A stretch of DNA of 64,000 nt. Source: Udeniomyces pyricola (taxonomy: Eukaryota; Basidiomycota; Tremellomycetes; Cystofilobasidiales; Mrakiaceae). The position numbers and the translations under genes are program-made. The stretch is taken from positions 620,001 to 684,000 of the forward strand of contig BCIK01000001.1 of the NCBI GenBank assembly GCA_039545295.1, given 5' to 3'. Of the stretch, positions 23,301-33,321 are shown one piece after another. The notes beneath the pieces were generated by a model. That model searched no databases and had not been told where the DNA came from. It saw nothing but the letters and a program-made list of their open reading frames with translations. Every line of letters starts with the position of its first letter. Position 1 is the stretch's first letter.

Positions 23301-24316
23301 CTGTGGTTTCCATCTTTGTCAAGCTCTTCGTGCTCAAAGAGACGGCGGACAGTGCCCGCTCGTGGCTGTGCTGGGTTTGGGGCGGGTGGGATGGAATAGG
23401 CAACTTGTGAGGAGGATGCTCGAGCGGATGGAGGGAGGTCGGGAGGTGGAGAGGATGCAGGCAGTGATGGCGAAGGGATTCGTTCCTGAGTGTGTAAGCA
23501 ACCATTGCAGGTCAGTCCAGTGTCCGCGTCATGTAAGAGGAGGGAGAATATATAGCTAGTCTGTCGCGCCAGTCCTACTACCGCTTGTTCCTCCTCTCCA
23601 GCAATCGATGGATAGTAAGGATAGTGGGTCTTTGCTGTGAACGACGTGGGACTGAGCATAGGTAGCCCCTAACACAAGTAGAAACTTTACCTTGGGTCGA
23701 GGTTGAGCAGAAGGTGGCCCGGTCACATACGTCGGGGATGGCTGATTGTCATCATACGGACGGTTCTCGTCGAACGCGTCGGATGTCGGAGGCGTCCGAG
23801 GCGTCCGAGACGACGCGACTCGATGGGGTGACTTAAGCGCATTCTTCTCAGTCTGTGGATGAGATCCGATCCGTATGGAAGCTGTGTTAGAGATGGACGG
23901 ATCTGTTGCTGATACAAACCGTCAGGGAGTCAGTTGCGTGGCGATGCGAAGAGCTGACTCGCCTTGATCCCTGCGAGAAGAGGGCCTTGAGTCAAAGTCG
24001 CGTTCGCCGCTTTCTGATCGTCGTCATCGTCATCGTCGTCGTCGTCGTGTTCTTGTGATGAGTAGCGATGATGGTTTGTAGGGTCCTTATCGTGTTGAAG
24101 CTGATCGAGGTCTGGTTTTGCGTCGGACGTGTCGGAGAATTGACTTTGGACATCGCCGGACTCGGACGCGACGTAGGTCTGATCTGCGACGAGCGATGGC
24201 CTGCCTGGTTTGACCTGTGTGGATGGATGAATGGATTAGATGAGTGACGAACCGGGGGCGTAGGATGTTGTTGAGATGGAGAGAGGGATGGGTGGAGGAC
24301 ATACGACGTTGACCAT
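20312..24316 (-). CDS. RAP1: RAP1-like telomere protein, tandem BRCT plus Myb
   Basis: Ten exons, 5' to 3': 24305-24316, 23959-24214, 23691-23908, 23231-23485, 22813-23130, 22552-22742, 22309-22441, 21865-22193, 20913-21781, 20312-20736; 1001 residues, all in phase. Acidic/Ser-rich N-terminus. BRCT-1 at about 211-307 (RPIRFAMQKGMRDSLKRAL, KHGGLVDQ, LIVKPWHWLTYAIYSGKKL). BRCT-2 at about 311-412 (RLRVWLSKQTQ, LKGLIEAYGGHVYKLS, ILPVSWIDECITKGQQV). Myb-like domain at about 418-505 (NNKIPFTPEEVEAMLSYIAQ, HPYQGWRAHWGQTGKKLG). Long disordered region, then a helical C-terminus (957-1001, WIANVTSMFGVNGLVAVRKL) at the RCT position. Rap1 proteins sit at telomeres and regulate length and end protection; non-yeast Rap1 is usually recruited by TRF. 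The second BRCT is unusual for the family; another BRCT-Myb chromatin factor is possible. Confidence 0.75.
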
Positions 24317-24676
24317 GGGAAAGAGGAGGACGTCGCTAGGAGCAATGACAGGAGTGGGATGGGTCGACACTAATAGGACTGACTGACTGACTGACTATAT
24401 GCAGCCAGTGATCATGCATGGATCATGCAGCATATTATATATCATGATCACTGCAACTGCACAATCATATGCCCACATGCCGGAAGCAAACACGTCGAGT
24501 GATCGATGAGGCCGACGCGTTCGACTTGTCTTTTCGTTCAACCAACCAACCACGAATCACAACAAACCATCAACCATTTCCTGTCTTGCCGTCTTCCAGT
24601 CTTGCTTCCTCTGCCTCTCCACCCTCTCCTTCCTCCCGCCTGCTCCTTCTCCCAAGGGGCCGAACCGTTCCCTCCA
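24317..24676. promoter_or_regulatory. Shared upstream region of RAP1-like gene and shugoshin
   Basis: 360 bp between divergent start codons. It contains a GACT tandem at about 24377-24396 and a palindrome-rich block at about 24411-24450, where ATCATGCA and TATATGAT-type words recur on both strands. No TATA box can be singled out. Confidence 0.5.
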
Positions 24677-27600
24677 ATGCCCTCGCCCTCAAAACCTGCT
24701 AAAAAGTCGCGTTCGCATGCTGCCGGTAAGACTGATAAGCTGCCCTCAACCCAACTCAACTCAACTCCAACCCACCATTCCTTCCGTCTTCATACACGCG
24801 TCACATTCAGTTGTCGCCCAACTTGCTCGAGTACGCGCTCACGTCTTGGCCAATCATGTTTTACTCGTCTTTTCTCATGACTTTCAGAGATGGAACGCGC
24901 CCGCGACAAGTTGCTCGGCATCACACAAAAGCACAACGACGTCGTCCTCAACAATGTCGCCCATCGCCAGCGCATCAAGGAGCTAGAGAACGACGTGTAC
25001 GACCTCCGAGACGAAGTCATCCAGCTCAGTCAGCGCAATGTCAAGCTGCTCGCTGACAACCAGAGGTTACGCAAGGGTCTTTCAACCAAGGGAGGCCCAT
25101 TAGGGACAAGAACCGACGAGACCGAGGTGAGTCCAGGGACGGTGTCGGTTCGAGGGGCTGCTTAGGCATATACAAGGCTACTTCATTCCCCACGACTAGG
25201 CAATCACTGACAGAAACTCTTATTCAATTCGTAAAAGATCATCGTCAATGTCCTCGGTACTCTCATCCACTCTATGCCGGCTCTGGCGAGTCTGCGAGAG
25301 CAGCTCTGCCTTCAACCCTCCGTGCCGTCATCCCCTTCCAATTCTTTCTGCACCCCGCCATCGTTTTGGAAGCCTAAGTTCAACTCACAAGGACCCGTCA
25401 AGGCGAGCCAGAGTCCACAGGGCCTAGAAGGCATTCTCGTCGAGGAAGAGGAAGGAGAAACTGGACCAATAGGCTGTCAACCCGGGTACGCCTCGTTTCT
25501 GTATCGTACGACTCGATGGACACACATACCTAGATAACTAAACGTTTCCACCCTTTTAAACGTCAATCAGCAGAAATGTCTCGGCATCCTCCTCTTCTTC
25601 TACCCACGTCTCTGACGAAGCAGAGCCGTCACTTCCTCTAGCCCTACTCACCTCGCGTTCCCAATCGCGAACATCGCGCGCCGCTCGTCGTTCATCCGGT
25701 CTTGTTGTACCCCCTCTGACCCACGATGCTTCTCCTGAATCGTCCTCGTCAAATTCCACGGCGCCTACGGCCATTGCTCCCTCTTCGATAGCAGCTTCGA
25801 GGACGCGGCGGATTAAGAGTCCGACGCCAGAATCCGACGATAGTGTGGCGGGAGAGGTGTTTCCGTCAGCGGAGCTTAGGAAGGAGGAGGAGATGGGGGT
25901 CATACCAGATGAGGATCAAGGAGAGTGCTCGGAAGGGATTCATCGAGGGACATTGTCAGAGCCTTCAACCGCCCTAAAGGGTGCCAACTCGACGTCGTCA
26001 GCAAAGGCTTCCCAACCCATTCCATCATCATCGTCATCCTCATCATCACTGCCTCCTACCACATCAAATATAGCACCCTCTAAAAAGACCACCACCACCA
26101 CCCACACTCCCGCCTCGTTGTCTTCATCCAGCTCTGTTCGCTCCGTCGCAAGCACCGCTCCCTCACTTAAATCCACAACCCAACCCTCCCGATCTGATTC
26201 CGGCACATCCAGCCACTCTTCCAGCTCTTCGAATAGCTCCTCTCAAACCACAGTCCCAGTCAAACCGAAATCAATAGCCTCTTCCTCCTCTGGGCCATCC
26301 GCAACATCCTCGACTTTTTCCTCTGCATCTGCCTCAAGTCGTGTCACTTCAGGCAAGGTGTCGTCTAAACCAAGCACACTCACATCTGTGTCAAAAGCCA
26401 AACGACCCACTGTCACTTCCACCTCTGCGTCCATCTCCAATTCTATCTCTGCATCCTCCTCCGGCAACTCCATCTCCTCTACAATCCCTTCGTCGTCTTC
26501 TAACAAATCCTCTGCATCCAAGTCAGCATCCCTTCCTTCAGCGTCTAATTTGAACAACACTACCTCCAGTCATTCTCGTCCTTCTTCCTCCTCTACTATC
26601 AGCGCCACCACCAAACCTGCTATTCCCCAAATGGTTCGCATGAAAGACGTTGCATCCGCCCTGCTTCTCTCCGCCAATCTTTCACCAACCTCGACCCTAC
26701 CATTAGCATCTACTTCGTCTTTGTCCCTTGCTCCTACCCCTCTAACACCACCGACCCCGATCCCGTCATCCACCGATCCATTGCCTATCACGCCTACCCA
26801 CCTTAATCGCGAAGAATTCTTCCCAATGACTGGCACGAGCTCACAAGGGTCGCAAGACGACGGTGCGAGCTGCAACGGGAGCGAGGAAGGAAGTGGCCGC
26901 GCGATGCGAGGGGGTGGAAGGGCAAGAAAGAGCGTCAATTACAAGGAGCCTAGTTTGAACACGTACGTGATCGGCTTGTTCCTTTTCTTTTCCTTTGGCC
27001 TTCGTTTTTTCTTGACCACAGGCTGCTACCCTGCAATCGTCGCGATAGTATAAAACACATCACTGACTGGTTTGACATAATCTACACTCCACTTTGTTCT
27101 CTTCTACTTCTGTCCAATAGTAAGATGCGCAAACCAGCCGATGCGTCTTCGTGCTCACAAAACACTACCTCTTCTTCCAAGCCCACTTCTTCGCGAACGA
27201 GTCGAGCCGAGGCTCGACCGGATTTGCCATCTGAAGCGACTCCGCCGCCTGAGTTGTTTGATTACGACGACTTGCCAGCTGTGCCCCTTGTTCCACGGAT
27301 GACGACGACGACAACGGCAGCGGCGGCGGCGCTCGGACCGGCGAATAGTGGTGGTGTGGTTGCTGGAACGAGACGGAAGAGCGTGCTACCTCCTAAAAGG
27401 ACCATGACGTCAAAAAGAAAAGAGGAGGAGGAGGAAGAGAGGCACGATACAGATGAGGAGGAAAGTGTTGAGGAGAGTCTAGAAGAGGCAGAGGATCAGA
27501 GCGATGGAGAGGAGGAAGAGGAAGAGGAATATCTACCTCTTTCACGCCAACGAGCCTCGACGAGCCTCAATGATGCCACAACTTCGAATACCCCTTCCTC

Positions 27601-28051
27601 CTCATCGACTGGTGCCCATCGTCGTCCAACGATCAAGTCCCAACGACATGCGCGCGAGGACGAGCCCGACCCCTCAGACTCCCAACCGTTCTCTGACGAC
27701 AATGTTCCGACGCCGAAACCCCTCTTCCGGACTATCACTCCCGTCGCGCGGTCGACTTCCCATACCAGTGGTCCCACGCTCTCTGCGTCGTCTTCCCGAC
27801 CTATCCAGCCTCTCCAGCCCAATAATACCGCCTCGAAAGAACCCAACGGTCGGTCTCATTTGACATCGTCGTCCGTTTCGAATCAAGAACAGATCCTCCC
27901 ACTCGACGACGACCAGTCGCCGCCGCCGCCGCTGCGCAAGTCGAAGCAGCTTGAGGATCACCATGCCTCCTCTACGTCCTCGACGACGAGTTCGGGTGGA
28001 TCAGTTGGAACTCGGAGAACGAGTCGGAGGTTTAGCAGCGTGACGAGTTAA
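24677..28051 (+). CDS. SGO1: Shugoshin
   Basis: Protects centromeric cohesin, through PP2A, until chromosome segregation. Exons: 24677-24725, 24888-25126, 25238-25485, 25574-26962, 27121-28051 (TAA); 951 residues, all in phase. The N-terminal coiled coil spans about 17-90 (QKHNDVVLNNVAHRQRIKEL, DEVIQLSQRNVKLLADNQRL), the PP2A-B56 and dimer region in this family. The conserved basic C-terminal box RKSVNYKEPSLNTKMRKP lies near residues 630-647 and is split by the last intron (AC|T). Some 300 residues of acidic and Ser-rich sequence follow it, which is longer than in most shugoshins. The middle is almost pure Ser/Thr/Pro. The two signatures make the call secure despite low overall complexity. 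Confidence 0.93.
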
Positions 28052-28712
28052 ATAGATCAACTCGGTTCTTCCCATTCGATTGCTTTCTCCCTTTCTTTTT
28101 CGGTTTTTTCTTCTTTTCTTTCTTTCTTCTTTTCTTTCTTTCTTCTTATTTCCTTGTTCCCTATATATTTCGTTTTCGCGTTCTCGTTTTTCTCTCTCTC
28201 TCTTTTCGTTTCGTTTCGTTTCGTTTCTTTCTTCTATCACCCTACGATCGTTGTGTGTAGAGTTCCTTCCGCCCTCTCTTTCTCTTGCTTCTGCACTCCA
28301 ATCGGAATGAGCGGCTTTTTCTTTTTCTTTTTCACTACCTGCCTCTCGCTCCCACCGTCTCCTCAATCATCTATGTAGCTCATTCAACCTCCTCCGAGTG
28401 ACAACGATCCCCCTTCCCCTTTACCTCCCGCGCGCTGAAACCCCTTGTTTTCCTCCCATCTCATAATCTAGGCTCTCATATAGTCCTCGTGTGTGTGTGC
28501 GTGCGTGTGTATGTGTCGTTTTTCTATCGTACGCCATTATACTGTGTTGTTCATCTCTGGTTTCATGGATATCAACAATGAGAAACAGAAAGCCCCCCGT
28601 CCCCCCCCCCCTCTTCCCCCTTTCCCTTTCCCTCTTCCCACGCGGGTCCTTCCTTAAAAAAAAGGCACAACCCCCCCCCCCCCCTCCCCCCCCCAAAAAA
28701 AAACTCCAATCC
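28052..28712. other. Intergenic between convergent genes, polypyrimidine
   Basis: T/C-rich repeats (TTCTTTCTTT, GTTTC units at about 28080-28230) and C/A homopolymers at 28669-28702. Opposed 3' ends; no gene seen. Confidence 0.5.
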
Positions 28713-31700
28713 TCACCACCTCCTCTTTGACGCTCCCTTCCCCCATTTCTCCTCCAAAAACGCCGTCATCCACTCGTACAACTCCCGATTGGCGCCTCCC
28801 CTCCGAATGCCATGGTCCGAATCGGGAAACATCCGGAACGCGTATCGTCGGTCGTGCGCGGCCGTCAACTTTTCGAGCATCAACGCCGAATTGGCGAAAT
28901 GGACGTTGTCGTCTGACGAACCGTGGGCGAGGAGGTAGTCGATTGTCGAGAAGGAGGTGACGTTGTTGATGCCGCCGAGGGCGTACCCGGAAGGGTTCGC
29001 GCTGGGAGTTTTCATGTACCGTTCGGTGCTGGAAAGAAGGGGGGGGGGTTATGAAGGGGGTTGGGAGAGGAAGGAGCGGAAAGATCAGCTAGATGCAAAA
29101 GACAAGGAAATCGGTAAAACAACCAAGGAACTGAGTGATGACATACTAGACTGAGTCGTAGAATGCCCAGTCGACTACGGGCGCAACCGACCTATCAGCC
29201 GAGAGAACAAGAAGAAGAAGAAGAAGAAGGAACGAACATCAGAGTCAAATTCACGTCCAACAAGACGAAGCAGAAGAACAAGGAGAAGAAGAAAAATAGG
29301 CGTTTTGAAGAAGACTGGGGTTGGGGAGGGGGGGAAGGGGGTCGAGGTGTAGGACTTACATGCCCAAAGAGAAGATGGCCGCCGAAGACGTCCTGGAGCA
29401 AGACGTGAAAACCCCCCAGGAAAGACGAGCATTTGCGTTGATTTAAAAACGTTAGATCCAATTAAACTCTTCGTCAAAATCCACCGACTGCACGCAAATC
29501 GAATCAAGGAAAAGAAGAGAAAAAGGAGGGGCTGGAGGGGGGGGGGGNGGGGAGGGGGTTCTCACGTATCTCTCTCGAGCGTCTTGCCAGTCAGGAAGCC
29601 TCCATAAGACCAGCCCCAGATCCCGATGCGGTGAGGATCGACGTAGTTCTTGGTCGCGGCCCAGTACCGAGCGGCCTCGATCTGGTCAATGGACTCGTAC
29701 GTTCCGAGTTGACCGCGCACCGGGTCCCTGAAAAGGAGGAAAGGGGGAGGGTTTACAAACAGATCCGAGAGGGATTGTCAAAAAGTCGTCATATTAGCTC
29801 AACCGTTGACAACAACAACAAAAGAACCATAAAGTAGCGAGCGGGACGTGGCGAGATCGAGAGTCAGGTAGGCATGAACAAGACGAAAGAGCAAGACAAG
29901 CTCAAACGGACCTCAAAGCTCTGCCTTTGTAACCCGTTCCTCTGCCATCGACGACGAGGATGATATACTTCTTCTCAGCCGCGAGATAGGACGCCCATGA
30001 GATACCATACCGAACGTTGACGGATTGAGACCCCGGTCCACCATACGGCGCCAAGAGGACTGGATATTTGGTCTTGCCCGTTTCATCCATACTCATGGGT
30101 CGGATCTCTTTGACATTGATTTCGTACCCGTCGATTTCGATGGTAGCTTGGGTGACGAGGGGAAGAATGTGCTCCGAGAGGGTCTGGTTCAACGCCGCGT
30201 TATCAACCACGAGATAGTCAAAGTCTGAACATAGGAATAAACCCAAGTCAAATCGTATTTCAGACAAAGGAGTCGTTTCAGACCATCAAGATAAAGCATG
30301 AAAGGGAGAGGAGGAGGAGAGAAAAGGAGAAGTGGGACGGCAGTCGAACCTTTGTCACCCGCTTTGACGAATCGCTGCCACGGAACTCCAACGCCTCCCG
30401 AATTGGTGAGAAGCTAGGCAAGACCAAGTGCAGGTCCTAGTAAGCATCATATTAATGAGGATCAGGCAAACCAAATCAGATATCACACTCACATAATAGC
30501 CGGCGTTGGGGGAGAACGAAGCAGAATAGTAGCCGACGCGATCAACGTCCGTCAACGGGGTGAGAACCGATTCAAAGCCCAAGACGTCGACGTCGTCCGG
30601 AGCGGGGAGCGTTGCGGAGTAAATGTGACGTTCGATTGACGGGTTGGCAGCTGTAAAGTAGCTAATGAGAGCTCGACATACATTTGCACAAGGCTTCAGC
30701 TCGAACTCAACAACGATAAAGGATTTAGACCAACAAAAGGAACAAGAGAGAGAGAAGACTTACACAATCCCTTTGGTCGCATCGACGCCGTTGATGGCTC
30801 CGTCAACCTCCCACTTGCCACTGGTAATCCAGACGGGTTCGGCCGAGCTCGGCGATGCAAAGTAGGCGATGTGGTTGTAACCTTCCGAGTTGGGCATGAC
30901 ATCGAGGTAGCCCGATGCATAGGCTTCGATCGTTTGGTCCTAGTAAATCGCAAATGCCACGCAAAGGAAAATTGCCAAGATAGTCAGATGGTGTTTGATA
31001 ACTCAAAAGGTTTGGATTCATCCATTCATGGCCAAGAGTCACGTACTTGATCGATCCAACCATCACCAGCACTCAACTCCCTGACGACCTTGCCGATCAA
31101 TTTGAGATCCTCTCCACCTTCTTCCAACTGGACCTCCTCACCTTCCTCCTCATCGAGCCCTATCTCGCCAAGATCAAAGAGGACGACGTTTCCACTCTCA
31201 GCACTCCTGTCGCTCTCTTTGACCATGAGAGCTCCCTGCTTGAGCCACGCAATCTCGTAGATGATCTGATCAGTCGCAGGTTTCTGTCCAGGCCAGGTGA
31301 GGTTCAGTGTCTTGGGCGTGGGTGGAGCGTGAGAGTGAGAGACGGAAGTCGACAGCGTTGACGTGCTCAGAAGGGAGGAGTGCAGGCTCGAGCTCGGAAG
31401 AAAATAGAGGTGAAGCGAGACGAGAGGGTTTGCGTAGCCAGGCTTTGGGTACTTCATCACACTGCGTTGCATTGGAAAATCAAAGAGCCGTCAGGTCGGG
31501 TCATCAGTAACCCATCAGGGCATACAACCAACACAATTTTGCATTCCTAAACCTGTGTGAGACAAATCTTGGCAAACTCACACTTCGGTTGGATACGGAT
31601 GCGCCTTTAGTGACTCGTCCGGATCGTAGATGGGAAATTGGAACTCGTGGACATCCGTCTCGTCAAACCGGAGGAAGGCAATTTCCTCCCCGCCCGGGCT

Positions 31701-32947
31701 AAACCACAAGGCGAAATCGTTACTGAAAACCTCCTCTTCGTAAACCCAGTCGGGTACGCCGTTGAAGACGTTGGCGGTCCCATCGGACGTGATTCGGATA
31801 GGCGCTTGTACAATGCCCTTGGAAGGGTCAAACGAATCTGAAGGTAAGACGTAGAGGTCGTTGGACTGAACGAACGCAAGGTGGTGACCGACGGGGGACC
31901 AGGTGACGTAGGTGATTTTGGGCGGAACAACCGATGTGTTGGCGTGACGTGGAGTCTTGGAGAGAAGGAGAGGGAACGTGTGGTTCGTGAGGAGTGAGTG
32001 CAGGAAGACGGTCGAGTGAGAGGAGTGACGCCACTGCTGAATACGGTCCGTTCGGAAAAGGATCCACTCGAGGTCGGGAGAAAGTGCCCAAGAGCTGAAC
32101 GAGAGTGGAGACGCAGTCAATGGGTTGATGAGCTCGGTCGAGTTAATGAGTAGCTGAGACGAATTGCGATCATTGACGTCCCGAAGATAGATGTGGCCGT
32201 TTTCTTCCGTACTGAAGATGCCATCGCCAGCTATATATATAAGAAAAGAAGAAGAAAAAAGTGAGACGAGGCGGATTGAAACGATCAACCTGATATAGTC
32301 TTGGGCAACGCCGTGATGAGGACGCACCTTCTCGCACCCAGCTGACTTGGGCGTTCTCAGCTGCAAACGTGCCATTGAAGACAGTGTCCATGGTAAGATG
32401 CTTCTTGAGACTCGAGCTTGCCATGGATCTTGTGGGCGAGGTCCAGCTTACGGCTGACATGGTCCCTACCAAAGTGGCAAACACGACGAGCGCTAGGAGG
32501 AAGCCGAGTGGTCGACTGCGAGATTTGCCCTGTTAGGGTGAATAGGAGTGAGCGCCACAATGGCAGGAACAGCATGGTTCAGCTGTCTAGGCTTATGTAC
32601 AAATAGTGAACCGGTGTAAAAGCAAAGGACATAGGCACATGGAGGGGGCCAGACGTTATCGCCGGCCACAACCGAACCGTAGGACGTACCTTGCCTGACC
32701 GTCTGACGCGTGAAGACCCACGTCTCCCTCGTTCCATGTCGAGCTCGTCCTCGAACGGATCGTGGACCGGCTGGTTGGTGTTATCTTGTTCGTCCTTGTA
32801 GCTATCGACCGAAGAAGGGAGAGAGACGGTTGATGATGTGAAGAGCGGTGGCTGAGGCGGGAACTCGTCGTCGAGGCGATCGTGAGCTGGCGGGGGAGGG
32901 TAACTGCCGGACTCGGCCGACTGGGAGAGATGGGCGTAGGGTCCCAT
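28713..32947 (-). CDS. Dipeptidyl aminopeptidase, DPP4 family (Ste13/Dap2-like)
   Basis: Type II membrane serine protease that removes X-Pro or X-Ala dipeptides; yeast relatives act in the Golgi (Ste13) or vacuole (Dap2). Twelve exons, 5' to 3': 32690-32947, 32328-32529, 31582-32230, 31047-31461, 30764-30939, 30493-30661, 30350-30413, 29912-30224, 29566-29727, 29360-29392, 29147-29191, 28713-29028; 933 residues, in phase. A cytoplasmic tail of about 90 residues precedes one membrane anchor ([14 protein letters not shown]). The beta-propeller contains the DPP4 glutamate motif DWVYEEEVF. Catalytic Ser is in GWSYGG (about 789), Asp in HGSSDDNVH (about 868), His in DSDHGI (about 901), so the enzyme should be active. 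YGGPGSQ and DGRGTGYKG precede the nucleophile. The intron 29393-29565 contains a poly-G run with one N. Confidence 0.93.
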
Positions 32948-33187
32948 GGTTGGTGTGGGTCTGACCGAGGGTGTGGCCGGCTATGAGGTCAGGTATGAAC
33001 TGAGAGGAGGACAGAAGATGGAGGAATGGGTGTTGTGAGATGGCTGGTGGATGTGGGAGGGAAAAGAAGCCAAGGACGGGGGGTGGGTACTTGTGGTAGT
33101 TTATAAGTTGTGTAAGTACTTGTCAGGATGATGATGATGTCGATGTTGTTGATGATTGTCGGAGAAAGTGAGATTAGTTGAGGGAAG

Positions 33188-33224
<37 letters not shown>

Positions 33225-33321
33225 GACATCCGTCGCCCACTACTTGGCTTTCTGGAATCACTTACTATTCCGCCCACACCTCCATCCTTGTCATCGTCAT
33301 CCCCTTTCATCTACAACCCTT
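32948..33321. promoter_or_regulatory. Shared upstream region of DPP4-like and RED-like genes
   Basis: 374 bp between divergent starts. It contains five tandem CCATAAT units at 33188-33224 and T/G-rich sequence. Confidence 0.5.
33188..33224. repeat. CCATAAT tandem repeat, five units
   Basis: Perfect 7-nt units, with ATTATGG on the other strand, in the spacer between two divergent genes. Whether it is a binding-site array or a neutral microsatellite is open. Confidence 0.8.

Noticed and set aside
22768..23505. Continuous 245-codon minus-strand open frame as one exon
   Set aside because: The RAP1-like BRCT sequence requires an intron between 23231 and 23130; the read-through segment is intronic in character and breaks the BRCT alignment.
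26243..26560. Long minus-strand open frame opposite shugoshin rich in Asp/Glu
   Set aside because: It is the antisense shadow of Ser codons in the plus-strand gene; the sense strand has the shugoshin motifs and in-phase splices.
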